Source of the DNA: Planomonospora sp. ID67723
GTDB taxonomy: Bacteria; Actinomycetota; Actinomycetes; Streptosporangiales; Streptosporangiaceae
Assembly: GCF_015711605.1 (NCBI RefSeq)
Contig: NZ_JABTEZ010000002.1
Coordinates: 124,001-188,000, forward strand
Direction of reading: 5' to 3'
Length of the DNA stretch: 64,000 nt
Shown: piece by piece, positions 15,514 through 24,255 of the stretch
Position numbering within the stretch: position 1 is the first letter of the stretch
Layout of the letters: the number at the start of each line of letters is the position of its first letter
Notes under the pieces: generated by a model
The model's input: the letters and a program-made list of their open reading frames with translations, nothing else
Database searches by the model: none
What the model was told of the DNA's origin: nothing
Made by a program: the position numbers and the translations under genes

Positions 15514-18042
15514 TCAGCGGGGCAGGGCCACCGCGAGCGGGGTGACGCCCGCCGCGCGCAGGGCCCCGGGCAGTTTCGCCGCCCACGGGTGCTCGTCCAG
15601 GCTCAGGCCGCCGGGGTTGGCGACGACGAGGCGGACCGCGCCGCCGGGGGCGGGCTGTTCGGTCCAGGCGGCGCCGAAGCCGGTCAGGACCCCGGCCAGA
15701 GCGGCCTTCTGGGCCGGGGGGACCGTGATCCGGATCGGGGACTCCCGGTCGGGTACGGCCGCCGCGGCGCGGGCGGCCTCCGGCGCGGGGGTTTGCGCCT
15801 TGAGCCGGGCGGAGGGCAGGTCGGCGGTGACGGCGTTGGCGACGAGTTTGGCGGTGCCGTCGGTGAAGGCGCGGAAGTTCGGGTCGGCGGCGAACAGCAC
15901 CGCGTGGCCCGCGCCGACCGGCTCGGCCACCACCGCTGCCGTGCCGCCGAGCTCCTCGGCGCCCCGCGCGAAGCCGGACAGGAACCACTGCGGCGAGTCC
16001 GCGGCCGGGTAGGAGACCACCGCGTGGGACGGGTCGGCGGCCCGCATCACCAGGTCGTAGGCGTAGAAGGACATCACGCTCGGCCCCACGCCCGTGCTCA
16101 GCGGCCCCTGCGAGACGGTCGCCCGCAGCAGCGAGCCGGGCACGTCGGAGGTCGGCTCGGCCAGGGTGACGCCGGAGACACCCGCCAGCACGGCGAGCCG
16201 GGTGCCGCCCGCCCAGCCGACGTACCGGCCGCCCGCGGCGACCCAGTCCCGCAGCGCCGCACGGCCCGCGTCGCCGAGGGCGGTGTCGGCCGCGGCGGAC
16301 GGGCCGTCGGGGACCAGCAGCACGTCCAGCCCGGTCAGTTTGCCCGCGGCGACGTCGGCGGGGACGAGCACCTCGTACGGGAGCTTCCACTCGCGGTCGA
16401 GCCGGTGGCGGAGCCAGCCGGTGGACTCGTTGGCGGCCTGGGACGGGCCCGCCATCTGCAGGACGCCGATCCTGCGGGAGGTGGTGACCCGGCCGGAAGG
16501 CGCTGCGACGGGTCTGACCGGGGTCGCGGCCGGGAGCAGCACGGCTCCGGAGGAGCCGCCGGAGACGTTGGCCAGCAGCGGCAGGCTCCAGGCGGTCACG
16601 TCGTAGAAGTAGGGGAACGGCGTGTAGGCGTCCTCGTGGAGCATGGCCTGGATCCAGTGCTTCTGCCCCTGGGCCATGGGGATCCAGTAGGTGCCCTCGG
16701 GCAGGACGGTCCTGGCCTCGGGCCTGCCGTACGCCTTGAAGTCCCTGACGGTCAGCGGCCGGGCGAGCCTGAACACCTGCACGTCCATGCGCTGCAGGCG
16801 GCGGACGATCAGGTCGGTCTCGGCCTTCTTGGCCGGGTCGTCGGCGCGCAGGAAGTAGTGGCGGACCTTCCGGTCCGGGACCTGGGTGATGACCTCGTTG
16901 CCGGGGTTGTAGACCTTGTTCGGTTCCAGCTCGCCCGCCAGGCCCTGCCGGAAGGCGTCCCGGTGCATCCCGGCCCAGGCGGTGAGGATCTCCGTCTTGC
17001 GGTCGGCGGCGGCCGAGAGCGAGACCCACTGGGTGAGCCACTGCTCGAAGGTCCGGGCGGCGATCGGGGAGGCGTTGCCCTTCTCGAAGGTCATGCCGGC
17101 GGCGTTGAAGCCGGTCGTCGGGACCGTGTCGCCGTAGCCCATGTAGAACATGTCGTAGACGTCGCGGTTGAAGAAGGGGATCCCGCGCCGGGTGAACTCG
17201 CCGATCATCGAGGCGCCGTAGACGTCGTTGATCCAGCCGATCGCGGGCTCGGCGATGTCGTGGTAGAACGGGTCGGCGTTCGGCGGGAAGAAGTACTCCG
17301 TGCCGCCCATCTCGTGGGCGTCGACGAACAGTTGCGGCGGATACTTCCGGAGCAGCTCGATCTTGCCGTCGGTCTCCGGCTGGGTCCGGGCGAACCAGTC
17401 GCGGTTCATGTCGAAGGCGTAGGCGTTGCGCCGGGTGTCGGCCTCGCGGCCGTCGGGGTTCTGCGTCGGCAGGATGACGACGACGGCGTTGTCCAGGATG
17501 CGCCGGGCCGCGCAGTCGTCGCGTCCCGCGAGGTCGTGCAGGGTCTTCAGCGCGGCGTCGGTGCCGCTCTCCTCGCCGCCGTGGACGTTCCCGGCGACCC
17601 AGAGGATCGCGGGCGTCGTCCGGGCGACGGCCCGGGCGGCGGGTTCGGGGGTCAGCGGGTTGCGCAGCAGCTTGATCGCGGCTTCGATCGCGGGCAGGTT
17701 CCGGATGTTGCGGGGAGTGCCGACGATCGCGTACTTCAGCGCGCGGCCCTGTGCGCTGGTGGCCAGGCTGCCGGAGACGACCCGGTCGCTGGCGGCGTCG
17801 ATCGCGGCCAGCAGGGTGTCGGACTCGGCGGTGGTGACCTCGCGCTCGCCGAGGTCGAAGCCGAGCACGCTGCGGGGCGTGGGCACGCCGCCGATGTGTG
17901 AGGGGGTCGTCTGGGTGGCGTCGCAGGGGGTGGGAGCGGGGGTGGGGGATGCGGCAGGGGGATCCGCGTGGGCGGCCCCGGCGGGGAAGGTGACGGCGAC
18001 GGCCAGGACGGCCGTCGCGATCACTTTGAAGCGGTTCGCCAT
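15514..18042 (-). CDS. Secreted M14-family zinc carboxypeptidase
   Basis: The protein has 842 residues from the ATG at 18042, chosen because it gives a clean signal peptide (MANRFKVIATAVLAVAVTFPAGAAHA). Residues about 60-370 are the M14 domain: VHGGEES supplies the first two zinc ligands, DAHEMGG the His ligand, and GMTFEKG the catalytic Glu. The family trims C-terminal residues from peptides or acts on cell-wall peptides. The remaining 470 residues include a glutamine-amidotransferase-like module (about 560-740, LDVLLVPDG, WVAAGGRYVGWAGG), as in many large actinobacterial M14 proteins. It is monocistronic and converges on the NUDIX gene. It probably completes digestion begun by the collagenase, which is an inference. 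Confidence 0.88.
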   Translation of the reverse strand: MANRFKVIATAVLAVAVTFPAGAAHADPPAASPTPAPTPCDATQTTPSHIGGVPTPRSVLGFDLGEREVTTAESDTLLAAIDAASDRVVSGSLATSAQGRALKYAIVGTPRNIRNLPAIEAAIKLLRNPLTPEPAARAVARTTPAILWVAGNVHGGEESGTDAALKTLHDLAGRDDCAARRILDNAVVVILPTQNPDGREADTRRNAYAFDMNRDWFARTQPETDGKIELLRKYPPQLFVDAHEMGGTEYFFPPNADPFYHDIAEPAIGWINDVYGASMIGEFTRRGIPFFNRDVYDMFYMGYGDTVPTTGFNAAGMTFEKGNASPIAARTFEQWLTQWVSLSAAADRKTEILTAWAGMHRDAFRQGLAGELEPNKVYNPGNEVITQVPDRKVRHYFLRADDPAKKAETDLIVRRLQRMDVQVFRLARPLTVRDFKAYGRPEARTVLPEGTYWIPMAQGQKHWIQAMLHEDAYTPFPYFYDVTAWSLPLLANVSGGSSGAVLLPAATPVRPVAAPSGRVTTSRRIGVLQMAGPSQAANESTGWLRHRLDREWKLPYEVLVPADVAAGKLTGLDVLLVPDGPSAAADTALGDAGRAALRDWVAAGGRYVGWAGGTRLAVLAGVSGVTLAEPTSDVPGSLLRATVSQGPLSTGVGPSVMSFYAYDLVMRAADPSHAVVSYPAADSPQWFLSGFARGAEELGGTAAVVAEPVGAGHAVLFAADPNFRAFTDGTAKLVANAVTADLPSARLKAQTPAPEAARAAAAVPDRESPIRITVPPAQKAALAGVLTGFGAAWTEQPAPGGAVRLVVANPGGLSLDEHPWAAKLPGALRAAGVTPLAVALPR

Positions 18043-18170
18043 GGCGATCACGGTGTCACCCGTGATCGTCAGCGGCAAGATGTGAAGTTTGCGGTTGTGT
18101 TGAGGGCGGGCGGAACCGGGCTCGCCCGTGGCCGGAGACCCCTCGGGGGCGCGACCCCGGGCGGGGGAGG

Positions 18171-18932
18171 CTATCCGTGGGTGGTGATGCCGCCGTCCAC
18201 CGGGATCACGGCGCCGGTGAGGTAGGCGCCCGCCCGCGAGGCGAGGTAGATCGCGGTTCCGGCCATGTCCTCGGGGCTGCCGATCCGGCCCAGCGGCACG
18301 CTCGCGGCGATCGCGTCGCGGGTGCCCGGGTCGTCGAGGGCGAAGGCCATCATCTTGGAGTCGAACGGGCCGGGCGCGATCGCGTTGACCGTGATCGACT
18401 CGGCCGCGAGCCGGTGGGCCAGCTGGCGGGTGAGCATGTGCACGGCCGCCTTGGTGGTGGAGTAGGCGTAGGTCTCCAGCGCGGGCACCCGGATGCCGTC
18501 GACGGAGCCGATGTTGATCACCCGGGCCGGGGACTCGGCGGAGGCGGCGGCGCGCAGCAGCGGCAGGAAGCGCTGGGTCAGGTAGAACACGCCCTTGACG
18601 TTGACGCCCCAGAGCTTGTCGAAGGCGTGCTCGGGGTACTCCTCCAGGGGTGCGCCCCAGGTCGCCCCGGCGTTGTTGACCAGCACGTCCAGCCGGTCCT
18701 CGCGGGCGGAGACCGCCTCCACGAGCGCGGCGACGCCGTCGGCGGTGGACAGGTCGGCCGGTACGGCGGTGCAGCCCAGTTCGGCGGCGGTCTTCTCGAC
18801 CTCGGCGGCCTTGCGCGAGGAGATGTAGACCGTGGCTCCGGCCTCGGCGAACCCCGCCGCGATCATCCGGCCGATCCCTCGGGAACCGCCCGTGACCACG
18901 ACGGTCTTACCTTCCACGGAGAACAGACTCAT
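18171..18932 (-). CDS. SDR-family NAD(P)-dependent oxidoreductase
   Basis: The protein has 253 residues from the ATG at 18932 (MSLFSVEGKTVVVTGGSRGIG); the frame is open further upstream but that part lacks coding character. All classical SDR motifs are intact: TGGSRGIG, NNAG, the Ser of NIGSVDG and YSTTK with the catalytic Tyr and Lys. The C-terminus is GAVIPVDGGITTHG. It resembles the FabG-like or gluconate-5-dehydrogenase branch, but the substrate cannot be told. It is divergent from the peptide-importer operon and looks monocistronic. Confidence 0.88.
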   Translation of the reverse strand: MSLFSVEGKTVVVTGGSRGIGRMIAAGFAEAGATVYISSRKAAEVEKTAAELGCTAVPADLSTADGVAALVEAVSAREDRLDVLVNNAGATWGAPLEEYPEHAFDKLWGVNVKGVFYLTQRFLPLLRAAASAESPARVINIGSVDGIRVPALETYAYSTTKAAVHMLTRQLAHRLAAESITVNAIAPGPFDSKMMAFALDDPGTRDAIAASVPLGRIGSPEDMAGTAIYLASRAGAYLTGAVIPVDGGITTHG

Positions 18933-19055
18933 GTCCGGTAAGCATGCCGTACGACCGTCCCGGCGTCCATACCGACTGGTCGGTTTCACGTGCGAAGGGA
19001 GTGAAAAATAATGCCGGTAAAAGAAACAAGAGTGAAACAATCTTCCATGACTCGT

Positions 19056-19084
19056 TGACACGTGGTCCCGACACGGTGTGACTT
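19056..19084 (+). promoter_or_regulatory. Possible promoter of peptide-importer operon
   Basis: TTGACA at 19056-19061 is a perfect -35 hexamer. About 17 bases later stands GTGACT, a poor -10. The start codon of the binding-protein gene is 40 bases on. Confidence 0.4.
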
Positions 19085-19123
19085 CGACTACAACGATTAG
19101 CCGGCTGGAAGGTGAGGACCGCC

Positions 19124-20950
19124 ATGACCAGATTGGGTGCGCGGCTGGCGGCGCTGGGCCTGGCGCTGTCGCTCGCGGCTCTCCCCGCGACCGCCGCGCA
19201 GGCGCAGGCCGTGCGGGAACCCGCCGAGGGCAAGAGGATCGTCCGGCTGGGAGCGATCCAGGCCATCGACTCGATGAATCCCTTCCTGGCGGTCCGGGTG
19301 GTCTCGACCTCGGTCCACCGGTGGATGTACGCCTACCTGACGACTCCCGACTCCAAGACCCTCGCGCCGAGCCCGGACCTGGCGGAGTCCTGGGAGACCT
19401 CGGCCGACAAGCTGACGTGGACCTTCAAGATCCGGGACACGAAGTGGTCCGACGGCGCCCCGGTGACCGCGCACGACGCCGCCTGGACCCTCAACAAGAT
19501 CATGACCGATGAGGGGGCCAAGACGGCCAACGGCCCGGCGGTGGAGAACTTCGCCTCCGTGACCGCGAGGGACGACCGCACGCTGGTCATCACGACCAGG
19601 AAGCCCCAGGCGTCGATGCTGGAACTGCCGATCCCGATCATGCCCAGGCACGTCTGGGAGAAGGTCCCCGACATCGCCGCCTTCGAGGCCGAGCAGTATC
19701 CGGCCGTCGGCAACGGGCCGTACATCGCGATCGAGCACAAGAAGAACGCCTACGTGAAGCTGAAGGCCAACCCGGACTACTGGCGCGGCGCCCCCAAGAT
19801 CGACGAGCTGCACGTCATCTTCTACGAGAACCCCGAGGCGGCCAACGTCGGGCTGAAGAAGGGCGACATCGACTGGATCGGCCGGCTGTCCGGGCCGCAC
19901 TTCACGGCACTGGCCGGCGACCCGAACATCGTGCAGTGGAACACCCAGGGCCGGCGGGCTTCCTACCTGCAGCTCAACCCCGGCGCGGCCACCGCGGACG
20001 GCGAGGAGATCGGCGACGGCCACCCGGCGCTGAAGGACCCCCGGGTGCGCCGGGCCATCCACCACGCCATCGACAAGAAGGCCCTGGTGGACCAGGTGCA
20101 GAACGGCCTGGCCGTGCCCGCCGACGGCTCGATCGTCCCGCCCATGTACAAGGAGTTCTTCTGGGAGGCCCAGGGCGGGACGCGGGTCACCTTCGACCCG
20201 GAGCGGGCGAAGAAGATCCTCGACGACGCCGGGTACAGGACGGGCCCGGACGGCGTCCGCACCATGCCGGACGGGGGCCGCAGGCTGGAGATGCGCTTCA
20301 GCATCCACACCGAGGACCCGGTCGAGGACAAGCTCGCCCAGTTCCTCACCGGCTGGCTCAAGGACATCGGCATCCGGCTGACCACGCGCAAGCTCGACTC
20401 CAACAAGTTCACCGAGGAGACCGGGAGCACCGCGCTGTACGACATCGCCATCAGCGGCTGGTCGGTCAACCCCGATCCCGAGGAGGTCTTCGCCACCCAC
20501 CTGTGCAGCCGGCGGCCGACGGCGGCGGGTGAGGGCGGCGGCACCGAGTCGTTCTACTGCAACGAGGAGTACGAACGGCTCTACCAGGCGCAACTGGTCG
20601 AGCTCGACCGGGCCGCGCGTGCCGAGCTGATCAAGCGGATGCAGGAGAAGCTCTACACCGACGCGCCGGTCATCGCCCTCTACTACCCCAACAACTTGGA
20701 GGGCTACCGAAAGGACCGGATCACCTCGATCACCCCGGTCCCGGAGGACAAGGGCATCCTGTACGGCGGCAGCGGCTACTGGCCCGTCTACTCGCTCCAG
20801 GCGGTGGCGACCCCGTCCGGAGGGCCGGCCGGGGGCGGCTCCTCCACCGGTCTCATCGTGGGAATCGCGGCGGCCGCGGTAGTGGTTCTCGGCGCGGGCG
20901 GGTATCTCCTGGCCCGGAGGCGCCGTGCCGCCGCGGACGACCGGGAGTAG
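19124..20950 (+). CDS. Peptide ABC transporter substrate-binding protein with C-terminal membrane anchor
   Basis: The protein has 608 residues from the ATG at 19124, which has GAAGGTGAGG just upstream. It is a family-5 solute-binding protein (DppA/OppA type): LAESWETSADKLTWTFKIRDTKWSDGAPVTAHD and the long C-terminal lobe are typical. It has a Sec signal peptide ending near AAQAQA but no lipobox Cys. Instead a hydrophobic helix near the C-terminus (GLIVGIAAAAVVVLGAGGYLL) followed by RRRR looks like a membrane anchor. That is unusual, because Gram-positive binding proteins are normally N-terminal lipoproteins. It heads the operon of two permeases and two ATPases and should bind oligopeptides. 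Confidence 0.9.
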   Translation: MTRLGARLAALGLALSLAALPATAAQAQAVREPAEGKRIVRLGAIQAIDSMNPFLAVRVVSTSVHRWMYAYLTTPDSKTLAPSPDLAESWETSADKLTWTFKIRDTKWSDGAPVTAHDAAWTLNKIMTDEGAKTANGPAVENFASVTARDDRTLVITTRKPQASMLELPIPIMPRHVWEKVPDIAAFEAEQYPAVGNGPYIAIEHKKNAYVKLKANPDYWRGAPKIDELHVIFYENPEAANVGLKKGDIDWIGRLSGPHFTALAGDPNIVQWNTQGRRASYLQLNPGAATADGEEIGDGHPALKDPRVRRAIHHAIDKKALVDQVQNGLAVPADGSIVPPMYKEFFWEAQGGTRVTFDPERAKKILDDAGYRTGPDGVRTMPDGGRRLEMRFSIHTEDPVEDKLAQFLTGWLKDIGIRLTTRKLDSNKFTEETGSTALYDIAISGWSVNPDPEEVFATHLCSRRPTAAGEGGGTESFYCNEEYERLYQAQLVELDRAARAELIKRMQEKLYTDAPVIALYYPNNLEGYRKDRITSITPVPEDKGILYGGSGYWPVYSLQAVATPSGGPAGGGSSTGLIVGIAAAAVVVLGAGGYLLARRRRAAADDRE

Positions 20951-20956
20951 ACCCGC

Positions 20957-21043
20957 ATGGACTGGACGACCCTCATGAACCGGACGCGCTGCAGGGACCG
21001 GGCGGGCCGCATGGCCGTACCCGCCCGGACCGGACGCGGGTAA
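20957..21043 (+). CDS. Possible 28-codon ORF between binding protein and permease
   Basis: ATG at 20957 opens a short Arg-rich frame ending at TAA 21041-21043, five bases before the permease start. It has no recognisable ribosome-binding site or family. It may be translated only as a coupling element, or not at all. Confidence 0.15.
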   Translation: MDWTTLMNRTRCRDRAGRMAVPARTGRG

Positions 21044-21048
21044 GGCGC

Positions 21049-22134
21049 ATGACCGTACCCATCGAGACCGGGCCCGCCGCCGGGCCGGCGCCGGGCCCCG
21101 GGGAGGCCCCGGGGAAGGACACGGGGAAGGACGGGGCGCTCTCCGGGGCCTGGCGAGGCGTGCTCCGCTACGCTCTGGCCAAGCTCGGCGGCGCGCTGCT
21201 GAGCATCGGCATGGTCGTCGTCGCGACGTTCTTCCTGTTCCGGATGATCCCCGGCGACCCCGCCATCGCCTACACCCGGGACGTGCCGCTCACCCCGGAC
21301 CAGCTCGACCTGCTCCGCCGCCAGATGGGGCTGGACCGGCCGCTGCCGGAGCAGTTCCTGGACTTCGTCCTCAAAGCACTCCAGGGCGACCTGGGCACCT
21401 CCTACGAGTACCGCCGCCCGGTCGCCGAGCTCATCGGCGAGCGGCTCGGACCGACCCTGCTGCTGGTCGGCACCGGCCTGACCGTCGCCGTCACCCTCGG
21501 CCTGTGGCAGGGCACCCGGGCCGCCTGGAATCACGGGGGGCGGCTGGACCGCTTCTCCACCGGGATCTCTCTCGTCCTGTGGTCGGTGCCGACGTTCTGG
21601 CTCGGCCTGCTGCTGCTGATGGTCTTCGCCGCCGGGGTGGGGCCGATCCCGGGAATCTTCCCCACCCGCGGCATGGAGGACGTCGACGCGCCCGGCGGCC
21701 CGCTCTACCTGCTGCACGTCGCCCATCATCTGGTGCTGCCGTGCATCACCCTCGTCGCCGTCGTCTACGCCCAGTACCTGGTCGTCATGCGCTCGTCCCT
21801 GCTCGACGAGATCGGCCAGGACTACGTGACCACCGCCCGCGCCAAGGGCCTGCGTGACGCCGAGGTGCGCCTCCGGCACGCCGTGCCCAACGCCATGCTG
21901 CCCACGGTGACGCTGGTCTTCCTGCACATCGGGCTGGTGGTCCAGGGCGCGGTGACCACCGAGACCGTCTACTCCTGGCCGGGGCTGGGCCTGCTGTTCT
22001 ACGAGGCGATCAAGGGCCCGGACTTCGCCGTGATGCAGGGGACGTTCATGGTCCTGTGCGTGGCGGTGATCGTCATGAACACACTGGCCGACGTGCTCTA
22101 CCACGTCCTGGATCCCCGGGTGAGGTCCGCATGA
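21049..22134 (+). CDS. Peptide ABC transporter permease (DppB/OppB type)
   Basis: The protein has 361 residues. A Pro/Gly-rich cytoplasmic tail (1-35) is followed by a first membrane helix (ALLSIGMVVVATFFLF), the periplasmic RMIPGDPA motif typical of DppB, and five further helices. The EAA loop is recognisable as DYVTTARAKGLRDAEVRLRHAVPNA. It forms the membrane channel with the DppC-like protein downstream. GGTAAGG precedes the ATG. Its stop overlaps a short in-frame coupling ORF at 22131. Confidence 0.92.
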   Translation: MTVPIETGPAAGPAPGPGEAPGKDTGKDGALSGAWRGVLRYALAKLGGALLSIGMVVVATFFLFRMIPGDPAIAYTRDVPLTPDQLDLLRRQMGLDRPLPEQFLDFVLKALQGDLGTSYEYRRPVAELIGERLGPTLLLVGTGLTVAVTLGLWQGTRAAWNHGGRLDRFSTGISLVLWSVPTFWLGLLLLMVFAAGVGPIPGIFPTRGMEDVDAPGGPLYLLHVAHHLVLPCITLVAVVYAQYLVVMRSSLLDEIGQDYVTTARAKGLRDAEVRLRHAVPNAMLPTVTLVFLHIGLVVQGAVTTETVYSWPGLGLLFYEAIKGPDFAVMQGTFMVLCVAVIVMNTLADVLYHVLDPRVRSA

Positions 22135-22205
22135 GCGAGCGAATCAGTGGGCACGGTGCGTCCGCGGATGCGGATTCCGAGCCGCTGGGCGGGGAAGCGG
22201 CATGA
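22131..22205 (+). CDS. Possible 24-codon coupling ORF between the two permeases
   Basis: ATG at 22131 overlaps the upstream permease stop (ATGA), and the TGA at 22203-22205 overlaps the downstream permease start in the same way. Both this ORF and the downstream gene begin ATGAGCGAG. A perfect ATGA overlap at both ends suggests that ribosomes move through it from one permease gene to the next. No protein family is recognised. Confidence 0.3.
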   Translation: MSERISGHGASADADSEPLGGEAA

Positions 22206-23080
22206 GCGAGGCGACGGCGCGCCGCCGTGAGGGGATCGCCCGGTTCTGGCGGGACTACCGAGCGCAGCGGGCCGGGCTGTACGGCGCCGCCATCCTGGTC
22301 GCGGCCGTCCTGGCGTCCCTGGCCACACCCCTGGTCACCGACCCGTCCGGCCTGGACGTGACGAGGGCGACGGGGGCGAAGATGGCGCCGCCGAGCCTCG
22401 CGTTCCCGCTCGGCACCGACGAGTCGGGCCGCTCGATCCTGCTGATGATCATGTGGGGCTCACGGGTCTCGCTGCTCATCGGGTTCCTGTCCGCGCTGCT
22501 CAGCATGGTGATCGGCACGGTCGTGGGGATCACCGCCGGGCACTTCCGGGGCTGGCCCTCGGCTGTGCTGATGCGGGTCACGGACTGGTTCCTGGTCCTG
22601 CCCTCGCTGGTGCTGGCCCTGGTGCTCGCGGCCATCCTCGGTGGCGGCACCTCCACGATCGTCCTGGCGATCGGGGTGACCTCCTGGGCCTCGACGGCCC
22701 GGCTGATCCGGGCCCAGACGCTGGCCGTCGAGGCCCGGCCGTACGTCGAGCGCTCCCGAGTGCTGGGCGCCGGGCACTGGCACGTCATGACCCGGCACGT
22801 GCTGCCCAACGTGGCCCCGCTGGTGCTGGCCAACACGACGCTCACGGTGGCCAGCGCCATCGTCACCGAGTCGACCCTGGCCTTCCTCGGCGCCGACTCG
22901 GGGCAGGCGTCGTGGGGCAGCATGCTGCGCGGCTCCTACGACTGGGGCGCGGTCACCTCCGGCGCGTGGTGGTACGTGCTCCCGCCGGGCCTGTGCATCG
23001 TCGCGGTGGTCCTGGCGTTCACACTCTGCGGCCGGGCGCTGGAGGCCGTGCTCAACCCACGCCTGAGGGGGGCCGCGTGA
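22202..23080 (+). CDS. Peptide ABC transporter permease (DppC/OppC type)
   Basis: The protein has 292 residues. The N-terminal helix (GLYGAAILVAAVLASLATPLV) is followed by FPLGTDESGRSILLMIMWGSRVSL, a DppC hallmark, and then five membrane helices. The EAA loop reads YVERSRVLGAGHWHVMTRHVLPNV, which contacts the ATPase. The final 20 residues, up to ALEAVLNPRLRGAA, are conserved in the family. Its stop overlaps the GTG of the first ATPase gene (GTGA). Confidence 0.92.
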   Translation: MSEATARRREGIARFWRDYRAQRAGLYGAAILVAAVLASLATPLVTDPSGLDVTRATGAKMAPPSLAFPLGTDESGRSILLMIMWGSRVSLLIGFLSALLSMVIGTVVGITAGHFRGWPSAVLMRVTDWFLVLPSLVLALVLAAILGGGTSTIVLAIGVTSWASTARLIRAQTLAVEARPYVERSRVLGAGHWHVMTRHVLPNVAPLVLANTTLTVASAIVTESTLAFLGADSGQASWGSMLRGSYDWGAVTSGAWWYVLPPGLCIVAVVLAFTLCGRALEAVLNPRLRGAA

Positions 23081-24255
23081 CGCCGTCGGAGAGGCAGCCG
23101 GAGACACGGGTGACGGCGGAGGCGGGGACACGGCCGGGGAGGCTGCTGGACCTGCGCGACGTGGCGGTCACCTACCGGAGCACCGCCGGCGACGTGCCCG
23201 CCGTGCGCGGGATCTCGCTGGACTTGGCCGAGGGCGAGGCCCTCGGCGTCGCGGGGGAGTCCGGTTCGGGCAAGTCGACGCTGGCCATGGCGGTGCTGCG
23301 GCTGCTGCCCAGGACCGCCAGGGTCGGCGGGGAGATCCTGCTGGACGGCGAGGACGTGCTCACGATGACCTGGGGGAGGCTGCGCGCGGTGCGGTGGGCC
23401 TCCGCCTCGGTGGTCTTCCAGGGCGCCCAGCACGCGCTGAACCCGGTGCGCAGGGTCGGTGCGCAGATCGCCGAGCCGCTGCTGGTGCACGGCCTGGCGA
23501 CCCCGGCCGAGGCCCGGTCGCGGGTGGCCGAGCTGCTGGAACAGGTCGGCCTGCCCGGCTGGCGGGCCCGGAGTTACCCGCACGAGCTCTCCGGTGGGCA
23601 GCGGCAGCGTGTGATGATCGCCATGGCGCTGGCCTGCTCACCTCGCCTGATCATCGCCGACGAGCCGACGACGGCCCTGGACGTGATGATCCAGGCCCAG
23701 GTGCTCACGCTGATCCGCTCGCTCATCGCCGACCGGGGCATCGGCCTGATCATGATCTCGCACGACCTGTCGGTGCTGGCGGCGACCTGCGACCGGCTGG
23801 CGGTGATGTACGCCGGGCGGGTCGTCGAGACGGGGCCCTCGCGCGAGGTCTTCGCCGGGGCCCGGCACCCGTACGGCAGGGCGCTGGCCGAGGCGTTCCC
23901 CACCGTCGGCGACTTCGCCTCCCGCCTGGCGCCCCGGGGCCTGGGCGGAGATCCGCCCGACCCCATGCGGCTGCCGGGCGGCTGCTCCTTCCACCCCCGC
24001 TGCCCGGTGGCGCTGCCGTCGTGCTCGTGGCGGGAGGTCGGGCTGTGGCCCGCGGGCCGTACCCCCGGGGACGCCCCGCCCCCGGACACCGTCCCGTCCC
24101 CGCACACCGCCGCGTGCGTGCACGTCCTGCCCGATCCGGAGGCCGTACCGGATCCGGTGACGCGGCCCGGCACGGGGGCGGGGCCGGAAGCGGACCCGGA
24201 GGCGGGCGGCGCGGACGCGGCTCCGGCCGCGCGGCCGGCGAAGGAGAGCGCATGA
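23077..24255 (+). CDS. Peptide ABC transporter ATP-binding protein (DppD/OppD type)
   Basis: The protein has 392 residues from the GTG at 23077 that overlaps the permease stop. Motifs: Walker A GESGSGKST, signature LSGGQRQR, Walker B LIIADEPT, H-loop SHD. The C-terminal oligopeptide-transporter extension contains LPGGCSFHPRCP with clustered Cys residues, which in DppD/OppD proteins can bind an iron-sulfur cluster. A long acidic, Ala/Pro-rich tail of about 55 residues (ending PAARPAKESA) is unusual and probably disordered. It works with the next gene product as a heterodimer. Confidence 0.92.
   Translation: MTPSERQPETRVTAEAGTRPGRLLDLRDVAVTYRSTAGDVPAVRGISLDLAEGEALGVAGESGSGKSTLAMAVLRLLPRTARVGGEILLDGEDVLTMTWGRLRAVRWASASVVFQGAQHALNPVRRVGAQIAEPLLVHGLATPAEARSRVAELLEQVGLPGWRARSYPHELSGGQRQRVMIAMALACSPRLIIADEPTTALDVMIQAQVLTLIRSLIADRGIGLIMISHDLSVLAATCDRLAVMYAGRVVETGPSREVFAGARHPYGRALAEAFPTVGDFASRLAPRGLGGDPPDPMRLPGGCSFHPRCPVALPSCSWREVGLWPAGRTPGDAPPPDTVPSPHTAACVHVLPDPEAVPDPVTRPGTGAGPEADPEAGGADAAPAARPAKESA

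Noticed and set aside
18933..19061. N-terminal extension of the SDR at 18.2-18.9 kb
   Set aside because: The upstream open stretch has no SDR similarity and AT-rich, non-coding codon use; the SDR fold starts at ATG 18932.
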